DNA of 26,569 nucleotides from Flavobacteriales bacterium UBA720. GTDB taxonomy: Bacteria > Bacteroidota > Bacteroidia > Flavobacteriales > Weeksellaceae. Where the stretch lies: assembly GCA_002297505.1 (NCBI GenBank), contig DBLQ01000096.1, positions 50,010 through 76,578 of the forward strand, written 5' to 3'. The notes under the pieces were generated by a model. It made no database searches and was not told the origin of the DNA. It was given only the letters and a program-made list of their open reading frames with translations. Shown here piece by piece: positions 13,665 through 21,754 of this stretch. Made by a program: the position numbers and the translations under genes. Numbering within the stretch: position 1 is the stretch's first letter; the number at the start of each line of letters is the position of its first letter.

Positions 13665-14192
13665 ATGAAAATATTTGCATTTGCAGGAAGCAGTTCCTCC
13701 ACTTCAATCAATAAACAACTGGTGAAATTTGTGCTGAAAAGTTTTCCAAACGATGACATCAACCTGATTGACCTGAATGATTATCTGATGCCGGTTTTCT
13801 CAGTAGATCTGGAAAAGAATGGTTTCCCTGAGGAAGCGCACAGATTCCTGAAAAATATTGAAAATTCTGATATTATTATCTGTTCCCTGGCAGAGAACAA
13901 CCGTTCTTACAGTGCGGCTTTCAAAAATACCTTTGACTGGGCTTCCAGGATCAATGTGAAGGTCTTCCAGGATAAACCAATGTTTCTGATGACCACTTCG
14001 CCGGGCGGCTATGGTGGAGGAAATGTAATGGCAGAAGCGGCAAAGTTTTTTCCTGCTTTTGGCGCCGATATCAAAGAGACATTTTCGCTTCCGAAGTTCT
14101 ACGAAAATTTTGATGCGGACAATGGCGTGATCGAGCCTCAGCTTCTGAGTCAGTTTAATTCTAAAATCGAAAACTTTAAAAATCAAATCTAA
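13665..14192 (+). CDS. NADPH-dependent FMN reductase family protein
   Basis: 175-aa flavodoxin-fold oxidoreductase (PF03358), related to azoreductases/chromate and quinone reductases. The FMN phosphate loop is GSSSSTSINKQL (8-19); ENNRSYSAAFKNTFDWAS (about 78-95) corresponds to the PEYNxSxxxxLKNxxDW signature, and TTSPGGYGGGNVMAE (about 109-123) to the second flavin loop. It likely uses NAD(P)H to reduce quinones or other electrophiles in the cytosol. It starts 23 nt after the GNAT gene, and its stop overlaps the yjdI start (TAATG), so translation is coupled. Confidence 0.9.
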   Translation: MKIFAFAGSSSSTSINKQLVKFVLKSFPNDDINLIDLNDYLMPVFSVDLEKNGFPEEAHRFLKNIENSDIIICSLAENNRSYSAAFKNTFDWASRINVKVFQDKPMFLMTTSPGGYGGGNVMAEAAKFFPAFGADIKETFSLPKFYENFDADNGVIEPQLLSQFNSKIENFKNQI

Positions 14193-14404
14193 TGGAAACC
14201 CATGAATACACCAACGGAGAAATCACGATTCTCTGGAAACCAACATTATGCATCCATGCCGGCGTGTGCGTTAAAATGCTCCCAAAAGTTTACAACCCGA
14301 AAGACCGACCTTGGATCAAGTCGGAAAACGCAACATCTGAAGAACTGAAAGTGCAAATCGCAAAATGTCCCTCCGGTGCATTAAGCTATAAAATCAATTC
14401 ATAA
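14192..14404 (+). CDS. yjdI: YjdI-like divergent 4Fe-4S mono-cluster protein
   Basis: 70-aa ferredoxin-like protein (Fer4_19). Cysteines at 20, 26 and 59, with His22 in CIHAGVC, fit the divergent cluster-binding pattern; the C-terminal CPSGAL is characteristic, as is WKPTLCIHAGVCVKMLP. It probably carries one iron-sulfur cluster and passes electrons, with the flavin reductase encoded just before it an obvious candidate partner (inference). It overlaps that gene by one base and is followed without a gap by the OsmC gene. Confidence 0.92.
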   Translation: METHEYTNGEITILWKPTLCIHAGVCVKMLPKVYNPKDRPWIKSENATSEELKVQIAKCPSGALSYKINS

Positions 14405-14803
14405 ATGGGCGTAACAGTAAGGGCAAGTCTGGGCACAGAAAAATACTACACGGAAGTGATAGCCGGAGAAAACACGCTCATCACGGATGAACCGGTGGAC
14501 AAAGGCGGCGGAAACCAAGGCTTCAATCCATTCGAGATTTTGGCTACGTCGCTGGCAAGCTGTACTGCGGCAACACTCAGGATGTACATTGATCGCAAAG
14601 GCTGGGAAATCCCGATGATTAATGTAGAAGTGGAACTGGAAAATTATCCTCAGACCAGATTGGCACAATTTTGCAGAATCATAGACTTTGGAAACACAGA
14701 AGTAAGTGAGGATATCCGCGACAGGCTGTTCAAAATTGCAGATGCCTGTCCAATCCATAAAATACTGACCAACGATATAGAAATATTAACTAAAATCAAA
14801 TAA
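14405..14803 (+). CDS. OsmC/Ohr-family thiol peroxidase-like protein
   Basis: 132-aa protein of the OsmC family, which reduces organic hydroperoxides with a pair of cysteines. Both are present: Cys53 in LASCTAATLRMY and Cys115 in DACPIHKIL, plus Glu44 in NPFEILATSL. This is the shorter YhfA/OsmC subtype; the electron donor (often lipoyl proteins for Ohr/OsmC) is not encoded here. Its ATG directly follows the yjdI stop and the second GNAT gene starts 2 nt after its own stop, so it is firmly inside the operon. Context suggests a role in thiol or peroxide stress. Confidence 0.92.
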   Translation: MGVTVRASLGTEKYYTEVIAGENTLITDEPVDKGGGNQGFNPFEILATSLASCTAATLRMYIDRKGWEIPMINVEVELENYPQTRLAQFCRIIDFGNTEVSEDIRDRLFKIADACPIHKILTNDIEILTKIK

Positions 14804-14805
14804 AA

Positions 14806-15087
14806 ATGCTAGAAGTAAAACAACATAATTGGGAAACAAAAGGAGAATTTTTGGCGACAATGGAAGGCCAAAAGGCTGGGCTGATGACCTATTCCTGGGC
14901 CGGAGAAGACAGAATCATTATCGACCATACGGAAGTGGAACCGGCTTACAATGGCAAAGGTGTCGGAAAGGAATTGGTTTACAAAGCTGTAGAATTTGCC
15001 AGAGAAAAAAACCTGAAAATTATTCCGCTTTGTCCTTTTGCCAAGGCGATGTTTCAGAAAAATGAAGACATCAGAGATGTTCTTTAA
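14806..15087 (+). CDS. Second short GNAT-type N-acetyltransferase (YjdJ-like)
   Basis: 93-aa relative of the operon's first gene: GEFLATMEGQKAGLMTYSW, IIIDHTEVEPAYNGKGVGKELVYKAVEFA (residues about 37-65; acetyl-CoA loop YNGKGVG) and IIPLCPFAKAMFQKN. Here the acetyl-CoA loop follows the standard xGxGxG-type pattern more closely than in the first copy (AGTGAAA). The two copies share the P-C-P ending but differ enough to be old duplicates. Last gene of the operon, closed by the terminator at 15142-15177. Confidence 0.9.
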   Translation: MLEVKQHNWETKGEFLATMEGQKAGLMTYSWAGEDRIIIDHTEVEPAYNGKGVGKELVYKAVEFAREKNLKIIPLCPFAKAMFQKNEDIRDVL

Positions 15088-15141
15088 TGCGGGATGATAA
15101 TTGATGAATGATGAGTAATGCATATTATCAATATCAACTAC

Positions 15142-15177
15142 AAAAACTCCATTTCTTATTTTGAAATGGAGTTTTTT
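15142..15177 (+). terminator. Terminator of the GNAT/OsmC operon
   Basis: AAAAACTCCATTTC (15142-15155) pairs with GAAATGGAGTTTTT (15163-15176), a 14-bp perfect stem with a 7-nt loop, and a short T run. Confidence 0.9.
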
Positions 15178-15182
15178 GTTGA

Positions 15183-15272
15183 AACGGCTCGCAGCCCGAC
15201 TTGAGCGGTTATCCTTTTTGCGAGAGGCTATGCCGAGCAAAAAGATAATAGCGGAAGGCGGATTAGCTGCCA
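15183..15272. repeat. Long palindromic intergenic repeat element
   Basis: An imperfect palindrome of about 90 nt. The core is TTATCCTTTTTGC (15209-15221) against GCAAAAAGATAAT (15237-15249), closed by GAGAGGCTATGCCGA. Outside the core the left CCCGACTTGAGCGG and right AGCGGAAGGCGG blocks again pair partially, and outermost CGGC/GCTGCC blocks continue the symmetry. Its GC content and composition differ from the flanking intergenic DNA. It resembles palindromic elements that recur between genes in Chryseobacterium and Flavobacterium (from memory, not checked). It lies between convergent operons. Confidence 0.6.
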
Positions 15273-15310
15273 TTAATAATCTTCAAGAAGAGTTTGACAA
15301 TAGCTTCTTT

Positions 15311-17728
15311 TTAAAACCAATTCTTCATCCGGTTATAATCCAGAAAATATGTAATCCTGAGTGAGAAATTGTTAATCATCGGCGCATTGAACAATTCATC
15401 AAAGTTATTTTTGAATTTCATTCTGGAAATGTCAAGATAATTGCTGGTCGCGTTTCGGTAAAGTAAAGTCAGCTGACTGCCGGGCGCAAACCACCACGAA
15501 TAGCGCAAATCCACATTCCAAGAGTTGTATGTTCCATTGAGATTCGGATTGTAAGCGGTGTTGGAATCCAGGCTGCCATCCTGATTCAGGATGTAAAACT
15601 GCTTATATGTCACATCAGAAAAATAATGTCTGAAAGCCAATGCCAGCGTCATTTTCTCATTGAAGGTATATTGTCCTGTAATGGCATTCTCATAAGTATT
15701 TCGCTGTCTTCTTCCCATATAAATATTACCGGAATCTTTGCCGGAAAATCCAACTTCGTTATTGCTGAAAACCGGGTTGAACTGCCAAATAACCTTCATT
15801 TTATCGGAAGCCCTGTAACGGAGAAACATAGACGGAATCACCAGATTTCTTCCTTTTTCATCATAGGCATAATAATCTATATTGATGTTGAACTGCAGCT
15901 TTTTACGGCTGTCGCTCTCGAACCAAAGCCAGCTGTCGAAATAGCCCGGAACATTGAGATGTCTGCCAAAAGTTCTCGGCTCGTAGATGTCTTTTTCACC
16001 ATAAGGTGTGAACTCTACACCGCCACCAAAACTCTGAAATTTTTTATTGGTGAATGAGTTGTTATGATTAAAAACCAATTTCTGATTCAGAAACGGTTCC
16101 AGCCTGTGGTAATAATTCAGGTTGAAATTGAGATACATATTGTTGAGTTTCCCTGTTGGCTGCAGGATTCTGTAACCATACCAGACATTGTGATTGCCGT
16201 AGTTGGTCTTGGTGGAAAATCCCAGGTCATTGATGTCCCAATCTTTGTTGACATAATTGGCATTGACTTCGAAACGATGTTTGCCAGAGAATTTTCCGAC
16301 ACCGACTGTTCCACGGTTTCCAAATTTAGTATCGCCGCCCATTACCCAACTTCCCTTGATATTTCCGTAATAATTGTAAGTATTCTTTTTGTTGGCAATA
16401 TTCCAGAGAATTCCTGCAGCATTGGCGTCCCGGAAGTCGCCGGAACGTGTGGTATTGGTGTTCACAAGCGTGACCGAAGAATTATCGCCAAAACGCTGGT
16501 CAAAAACCAACACATTATAATTGGTCCAGGGTTCCACCACTTCTTTCCTGGTTTCTCCTGTTTCGTTGTTCTGAATTGTAGCTTCCATTTTCTCCGTCAC
16601 ACCATTGAAAATCCCGATTCCCAAACCTTTTTTGGTTCTTCCGGAGATTTTAAAGGCATTGAATAACTTGACTTTTCCGGGATATTCCGTGACGGTTTCC
16701 TTGTCTTCATCAATAATTGGATATCTGGATGGACTTCCGCCAACACGTCTGGAATAGAACATATCGCCTTTGCTGAAAAGCTCGGTTCCTTCCATAAAGA
16801 ATGAACGCTGCTCGGCGAATTGTTGTTCAAAAGGCGTTAAGTTCAAAATCGAATTATCAAAATTAGCCTGACCAAAATCCGGAATTAGGGTCATGTCAAA
16901 AGTGAAGGCATCGTTAATTCCGTATTTTAAATCCATTCCGCCATTGACATTCATTTCAGTTTTGCCGTCAAAATTGTTGACATACGTAGAGAAATAAGGT
17001 GTGAAAGACAATCTGGTTGGCGTCTTGATATCGGCAACGCCATTCAGCACACCGTCGTACAACGTGTAATTGCCTTTCTGATTATCGACGTGATTCCAGT
17101 CGTACATCGTATTGGTTCTCTTAACTTTCCGAATCATATTAAGACCAAATTCCTGCATTGCTTTCTTCGGAAACCGAAGTTCAAAAAACGGAATTTTCAT
17201 TTCTACCGCCCAGCCTTTTTCATTGATTTTCACAGCACTGTACCAAACGGCGTTCCAAGACATATCTTCATTTTCAGTCGTCAGTTTTCCGTCCACCTGC
17301 ACGCCGGCCGCCGTCACGATAAACTCCAAACTCTGCTGGTGGTCATTATAACCATTAATGATAATTCCAAAAAAGTCATCATTGGCAATATTATCGCGTT
17401 CCGTTAACTCCTTAAGAATCTTGGAAGGTTCCGGATCGTACATTTGTGCCGCGATGTATAATCCTGTGTCGTCATAAAGGAATTTGACTTCGGTTCTCAA
17501 ACTGTCCGGCTGAGGCTTTCCATTGTTAGGCTGTCTTTCTACGAAGTTGGTTGCAACAGGAACATTGTTCCAAATTTCGTCATCTAAAATTCCATCAATT
17601 TTTATGTTCTGGCCTTTCTTAATTGCTTGTAGTTTCTTCCTTGAAATACTGTCCGAAACAACTCCTTTCTGAGCAGAGATTTGCCAAAAGAAAAGTGTTA
17701 ATATTAAGATGCAAAATTTAGTTTTCAT
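15311..17728 (-). CDS. DUF5916 outer-membrane protein with CBM9-like domain
   Basis: 805-aa exported protein. Signal peptide at 1-19 (LILTLFFWQISA). Residues about 40-230 form a carbohydrate-binding family 9-like sandwich: IKIDGILDDEIWNNVP, EVKFLYDDTGLYIAAQMYDP, then NDDFFGIIINGYNDHQQSLE. About 245-805 is DUF5916, rich in alternating beta strands with aromatic ends and finishing in Phe, as in an outer-membrane beta barrel; FMEGTELFSKGDMFYSRRVGG (about 315-335) is a well-conserved DUF5916 stretch. Function is unknown; sugar or glycan binding is inferred only from the CBM9 part. Transcribed after glnS on the same strand but separated by a terminator and 226 nt. No TAnnTTTG box precedes it. Confidence 0.88.
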   Translation of the reverse strand: MKTKFCILILTLFFWQISAQKGVVSDSISRKKLQAIKKGQNIKIDGILDDEIWNNVPVATNFVERQPNNGKPQPDSLRTEVKFLYDDTGLYIAAQMYDPEPSKILKELTERDNIANDDFFGIIINGYNDHQQSLEFIVTAAGVQVDGKLTTENEDMSWNAVWYSAVKINEKGWAVEMKIPFFELRFPKKAMQEFGLNMIRKVKRTNTMYDWNHVDNQKGNYTLYDGVLNGVADIKTPTRLSFTPYFSTYVNNFDGKTEMNVNGGMDLKYGINDAFTFDMTLIPDFGQANFDNSILNLTPFEQQFAEQRSFFMEGTELFSKGDMFYSRRVGGSPSRYPIIDEDKETVTEYPGKVKLFNAFKISGRTKKGLGIGIFNGVTEKMEATIQNNETGETRKEVVEPWTNYNVLVFDQRFGDNSSVTLVNTNTTRSGDFRDANAAGILWNIANKKNTYNYYGNIKGSWVMGGDTKFGNRGTVGVGKFSGKHRFEVNANYVNKDWDINDLGFSTKTNYGNHNVWYGYRILQPTGKLNNMYLNFNLNYYHRLEPFLNQKLVFNHNNSFTNKKFQSFGGGVEFTPYGEKDIYEPRTFGRHLNVPGYFDSWLWFESDSRKKLQFNINIDYYAYDEKGRNLVIPSMFLRYRASDKMKVIWQFNPVFSNNEVGFSGKDSGNIYMGRRQRNTYENAITGQYTFNEKMTLALAFRHYFSDVTYKQFYILNQDGSLDSNTAYNPNLNGTYNSWNVDLRYSWWFAPGSQLTLLYRNATSNYLDISRMKFKNNFDELFNAPMINNFSLRITYFLDYNRMKNWF

Positions 17729-17870
17729 GTGTAAATACTTATTGTTTTTTAATTGTCACATGTTATCGCTCACTCATTAATGGTATTTTTGGTGTCCAAG
17801 TAATGGCGATTTCATAGTTTTATCTTACTCGATGATAAGACAACAGGAAATTTATTTCTATTACATCCCC

Positions 17871-17900
17871 AAAAAAAAAATCAGCCAACTGGCTGATTTT
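17871..17900 (-). terminator. Terminator of glnS
   Basis: AAAATCAGCC (17877-17886) and GGCTGATTTT (17891-17900), 10-bp perfect stem with AACT loop; on the minus strand the stem runs into a T10 tract (A run at 17871-17880). Confidence 0.88.
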
Positions 17901-17954
17901 CAACATATAATTTATCAATTTTAATTCTCTTCTATCTTCTAACTTCTGACAATG

Positions 17955-19625
17955 TTAAGGTTTATATCCATCCTTAAGCGTCACCGTTCTGTTAAACACC
18001 AATTTATCCTCAGAAGAATCACGATCCTTGATATAATAACCAATTCTCTGGAACTGGAAATGGTCATCCAAAGTCGCATCTTTCAGACTTGGTTCTGCAA
18101 AACCGTACGACACTCTAAGCGATTGAGGATTTACAAATTCAAGAAAATCCACTTCTTTTTCTGCGTCCGGCTGTTCTGTGGTGAACAATCTTTCATAAGT
18201 TCTGATCTCGATTGGCAACGCATGTTTGGCAGAAACCCAATGCAAAGTTCCCTTCACTTTTCTGAGACTCGCCTCAGTACCACTTCCCGATCTTGAATCC
18301 TCGTCGTAAGTCGCATAAATGGTTTGGATCTGACCCTTGTCGTCCTTCTCTACTCTTTCCGCTTTGATGATGTAACCTGCTTTGAGCCGTACTTCACCGC
18401 CTAATTTTAGCCTAAAGAATTTCTTGTCTGCTTCTTCCTGGAAATCTTCTCTTTCGATGTAAAGCTCTCTGGAGAAAGGCACTTGTCTGGTTCCCGCATT
18501 TTCATCTTCCGGATTATTCTCAGTTTCCAGCCATTCTTCCTGATCTTCAGGATAATTTTCGATAATGAGTTTCACCGGATTAACGACTGCCATCACCCTT
18601 GTAGCAACCTTGTTGAGATCTTCCCGCACGAAAAATTCCAGCAATTGGATATCAATCAGGTTTTCTCTTTTGGCCACACCCACTCTTTCAATAAAATTTT
18701 TGATGGACTGCGGCGTATATCCTTTCCTTCTCAATCCGGAAATGGTCGGCATTCTGGGATCATCCCAACCCGTGGTAACACCTTCCTGAACTAATCTTTG
18801 CAATTTTCTTTTGGAAGTCACCATATAGGAAACGTTCATCCTTGCGAATTCCCGTTGCTTCGGCGCCACCTTCCCTTCAGAATAAACCTGGTCCAGATAC
18901 CACTCGTAAAGCGGACGGTGATTTTCAAATTCCAGTGAACACAGAGAGTGCGAAATCTGCTCGATGTAATCGGATTCTCCGTGCGCCCAGTCGTACATCG
19001 GATAGATCTTCCACTGTTCGCCCGTTCTGTGGTGCGGTTTTTTCAGAATTCTGTACATCACAGGGTCCCGCATATTCATATTCGGAGAAGCCATATCGAT
19101 TTTGGCACGAAGGCTCATCGCACCTTCTTCAAACTCGCCATTTTTCATTCGCTCGAATAAATCCAGAGATTCCTCCACTGGTCGGTTTCTGAAAGGCGAC
19201 TCAATTCCGGGCTCAAAAGGCGTTTTCCTCTGTGCTGTAATGTCTTCCGAAGACTGTTCGTCCACATAAGCTTTTCCTTGTTTTATCAATTCCACAGCCC
19301 AGTCATAAAGCTGTTGGAAATAATCAGAAGTGTACAATTCCTGGTCATACTGGAAACCCAACCAATCAATATCTGCTTTGATAGAATCCACAAATTCCTG
19401 CTCTTCTTTGGCTGGATTGGTATCGTCAAAACGAAGATTGACCGGCGCATTGTACTTCTGGCCAAGACCAAAGTTGATACAGATTGCCTTGGTGTGACCA
19501 ATGTGCAGATAACCGTTGGGTTCCGGCGGAAAACGGAAACGCAATTTCCCCGAATCCAAGCCTTTTTCCAAATCGTCTTCTATAATTTGCTCAATAAAAT
19601 TGAGTGATTTTTTTTCTTCTTCCAT
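17955..19625 (-). CDS. glnS: Glutamine--tRNA ligase
   Basis: 556-aa class I synthetase charging tRNA-Gln directly. RFPPEPNGYLHIGHTKAICI (30-50) holds the HIGH box at 41-44; the KMSKS-type loop is VTSKR at 269-273 in place of the usual MSK, with Thr before SK; the C-terminal half is the two-barrel anticodon domain seen in GlnRS (FSRELYIEREDF, RLKLGGEVRLK, GTLHWVSAKHALP). These distinguish it from GluRS. Start at the complement of 19625 (MEEEKKSLNF): the in-frame Met at 19646 falls inside the -7 box at 19644-19651 and cannot be on the mRNA. Presence of glnS means this organism need not use the GatCAB transamidation route for Gln-tRNA. Confidence 0.97.
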   Translation of the reverse strand: MEEEKKSLNFIEQIIEDDLEKGLDSGKLRFRFPPEPNGYLHIGHTKAICINFGLGQKYNAPVNLRFDDTNPAKEEQEFVDSIKADIDWLGFQYDQELYTSDYFQQLYDWAVELIKQGKAYVDEQSSEDITAQRKTPFEPGIESPFRNRPVEESLDLFERMKNGEFEEGAMSLRAKIDMASPNMNMRDPVMYRILKKPHHRTGEQWKIYPMYDWAHGESDYIEQISHSLCSLEFENHRPLYEWYLDQVYSEGKVAPKQREFARMNVSYMVTSKRKLQRLVQEGVTTGWDDPRMPTISGLRRKGYTPQSIKNFIERVGVAKRENLIDIQLLEFFVREDLNKVATRVMAVVNPVKLIIENYPEDQEEWLETENNPEDENAGTRQVPFSRELYIEREDFQEEADKKFFRLKLGGEVRLKAGYIIKAERVEKDDKGQIQTIYATYDEDSRSGSGTEASLRKVKGTLHWVSAKHALPIEIRTYERLFTTEQPDAEKEVDFLEFVNPQSLRVSYGFAEPSLKDATLDDHFQFQRIGYYIKDRDSSEDKLVFNRTVTLKDGYKP

Positions 19626-19643
19626 AATCTGAAACGTGAAGTG

Positions 19644-19651
19644 CAAATTTA
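19644..19651 (-). promoter_or_regulatory. -7 box of glnS
   Basis: TAAATTTG on the minus strand (CAAATTTA on plus), about 18 nt before the chosen start codon. Decides the start against Met 19646. No TTG at the -33 distance. Confidence 0.5.
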
Positions 19652-19803
19652 ACTTAATTTCCCCGAAAAATAAAACGAATCTGGTGCAACAACATAGCGC
19701 ATTATGACTGCTGAAAATTCTTCTGAAACCTGAATTAATTGTTTTGTAAATGTTAAATTTCTATGAACTTTGAACAAATGCTGATACAGAGTTCATTTTT
19801 TTT

Positions 19804-19811
19804 TAATTTTG
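19804..19811 (+). promoter_or_regulatory. -7 box of the PhoB/PhoR-like pair
   Basis: TAATTTTG, 19 nt before the response regulator ATG, preceded by a T-rich run. The nearest TTTG (19769-19772) is 31 nt upstream, too far for a standard -33. Confidence 0.4.
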
Positions 19812-19830
19812 GGATAATTAATAAATCGAA

Positions 19831-20508
19831 ATGAATCGTAAAAAAATTCTCTTAATTGATGATGAACAGGACATTCTGGAGATCCTGTCATACAATTTGG
19901 AAAAAGAAGGTTATCAGGTTTTTACCGCCGGAAATGGTAACGAAGGGATTGACAAAGCCAAAGAAATCCTTCCCGACCTGATTTTACTGGATGTCATGAT
20001 GCCGGAAAAAGACGGAATCGAAACCTGCCAGGACCTTCGGAAAATCAAGGAATTACAGAAAACTTTAATCGTATTTTTATCTGCCAGAAGCGAGGAGTTT
20101 TCCCAGCTGGCCGGCTATCAGGCAGGTGCCAACGATTATATCGTGAAGCTCATCAAACCAAAAGTTCTGGTTTCCAAAGTAGCTGCACTCCTTCAGCTGG
20201 GCGCACAGTCTCAGGAAAATTCCAATTACATCGAGCTTGGGGATCTGGTGATTGACAAAGATAATTTCAAGGTTTCCAAAGGAAAAGAAGAATTTTTATT
20301 GCCTAAAAAAGAGTTTGATTTACTCTATCTTTTGGCTTCCAATACCGATAAGGTTTTTAAAAGAGAGGAAATTCTGGAAAAAGTCTGGGGAAATGACGTC
20401 ATTGTAGGCGAGAGAACCATCGATGTGCACATCCGCAGGCTGAGAGAGAAACTCGGCATCAATACCATCCAGACGCTTAAAGGAATTGGTTATAAATTAG
20501 TAGTTTAA
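19831..20508 (+). CDS. OmpR/PhoB-family response regulator
   Basis: 225-aa winged-helix regulator. Receiver domain 4-120: Asp10-Asp11, phospho-acceptor Asp54 in LLDVMMP, Ser84, and Lys106 in DYIVKLIKP. The residue after the conserved Lys is Leu107, where nearly all receivers have a cis-Pro (a CTC codon; one base from a Pro codon). The OmpR-type DNA-binding domain (about 130-225) is normal: LLPKKEFDLLYLLASN, VWGNDVIVGERTIDVHIRRL, and the ending TLKGIGYKLVV. The cognate kinase gene starts 31 nt after the stop. No phosphate transport genes are adjacent, so the PhoB resemblance is one of family only. Confidence 0.93.
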   Translation: MNRKKILLIDDEQDILEILSYNLEKEGYQVFTAGNGNEGIDKAKEILPDLILLDVMMPEKDGIETCQDLRKIKELQKTLIVFLSARSEEFSQLAGYQAGANDYIVKLIKPKVLVSKVAALLQLGAQSQENSNYIELGDLVIDKDNFKVSKGKEEFLLPKKEFDLLYLLASNTDKVFKREEILEKVWGNDVIVGERTIDVHIRRLREKLGINTIQTLKGIGYKLVV

Positions 20509-20539
20509 GGTTTTCTTTTCAGAAAATCTTTTTTTTGAT

Positions 20540-21613
20540 ATGAGGTTAAGAAATCAGATTAAAATCAACTGGCTGTCGGCTGCTGCATCACTTCTTTTGG
20601 TTGCGGTGATTGGCGGCGTAGTTTTGCTATTCGAGTTTTACACGGACGATGTGTATTTCAAAACCAAAGATTTTAATTACTTCCTCATCTTCACCCTCTG
20701 CTTTTTATTTCTGCTCAATTATTTTGTGTTAGAATTTCTTTTTAATTTTTACAGCAGAAATCAGATCAGAAGAATTACCAACATTCTGCCGGAAGATATC
20801 ATTCCCGATTACGATACAGATTTCGGGTTCAAAGAACTGGGCGAAAAAGTGCATGAAATGAACCAGCGCACGGCAGAAATTGACATGATGAAGGAGATGG
20901 AAAACTACCGTAAAGAATATATCGGCAACGTTTCCCATGAGCTGAAAACGCCGCTGTTTTCCATCCAGGGCTACATCGAGACTCTGCGGGAAGGTGGCGT
21001 GGAAGATCTTTCCATCCGCGACAAGTACCTTCAGAGAATCGACAGTTCTGTGGAGCGGCTCCTGAATATCGTCAAAGATCTGGATATGATCAACCGTTAC
21101 GAATCCGGGCAGATTGACCTCAAATACAGCATTTTTGACATCAATCAACTCATCCAGGAGATATTTGACCTTCTGGAAATGGAAGCCGAGAAACACCTGA
21201 TGACAATGCAGCTGCAGACCACACAATCCCAGCTTTTTGTATTTGCAGACAAACAGAGGATTTCACAGGTTCTGATTAATTTAATCTCCAATTCAATAAA
21301 ATATGCCAACCGCGAGGAAGCACAGATCATTGTCTCCACACGTGAAGGCACCAAGAGCATTCACATCTCTGTAGAAGATAACGGAATGGGAATCAAACCG
21401 GAAAATCTGCCAAGGATTTTTGAACGCTTTTTCCGTGTGGAGAGCAGCCGAAGCCGTAAGGAAGGAGGCTCTGGTCTCGGACTTGCTATTGTAAAACATA
21501 TTTTGGAAGCGCACAAGCAGACCATTACGGTAGAAAGTGCTTATCTGTCTGGTACCAAGTTCAAATTCAAGCTTGGAAAACCTGCGGTGGGTGGCAAAAA
21601 AACATCCGGATAG
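20540..21613 (+). CDS. PhoR-like membrane sensor histidine kinase
   Basis: 357-aa kinase paired with the preceding OmpR-type regulator. Two membrane helices at about 11-33 and 46-70 leave only a very short loop outside (about residues 34-45), so it has almost no extracytoplasmic sensor. Then a HAMP-like or linker segment, H-box VSHELKTPL with His133, N-box NLISNSIKYA, G1 EDNGMGIKP, F-box RIFERFFRV and G2 GSGLGLAI. All catalytic motifs are intact. The C-terminus ends in a short basic tail. With no obvious sensor domain it may respond to membrane state or to a partner protein (inference). Confidence 0.93.
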   Translation: MRLRNQIKINWLSAAASLLLVAVIGGVVLLFEFYTDDVYFKTKDFNYFLIFTLCFLFLLNYFVLEFLFNFYSRNQIRRITNILPEDIIPDYDTDFGFKELGEKVHEMNQRTAEIDMMKEMENYRKEYIGNVSHELKTPLFSIQGYIETLREGGVEDLSIRDKYLQRIDSSVERLLNIVKDLDMINRYESGQIDLKYSIFDINQLIQEIFDLLEMEAEKHLMTMQLQTTQSQLFVFADKQRISQVLINLISNSIKYANREEAQIIVSTREGTKSIHISVEDNGMGIKPENLPRIFERFFRVESSRSRKEGGSGLGLAIVKHILEAHKQTITVESAYLSGTKFKFKLGKPAVGGKKTSG

Positions 21614-21705
21614 TAGCTAATAAACGCTGTGCTGAAGCGCAAAATGTATTAAAAACTTTTTTGAAAAAAAATTTCCAATAAACTTTTCTGAAATTTCATT
21701 TGTTT

Positions 21706-21713
21706 TATATTTG
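21706..21713 (+). promoter_or_regulatory. -7 box of the pRiA4b ORF-3-like gene
   Basis: TATATTTG, 41 nt before the ATG at 21755. No TTG at the -33 distance. Confidence 0.5.
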
Positions 21714-21754
21714 CAACATTAAGTCGTACTAATAAAGTTAAAGTAAAAGCAACA

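Noticed and set aside
16064..16666. 200-codon plus-strand frame opposite the DUF5916 gene
   Set aside because: Antisense shadow of a confident beta-barrel protein; no motif, no promoter.
17726..17762. CATGTG/CACATG inverted pair around the DUF5916 start
   Set aside because: Six-base arms about 30 nt apart are expected by chance in this A/T-rich DNA.
19626..19646. Upstream start of glnS at 19646
   Set aside because: Falls within the TAAATTTG promoter box.
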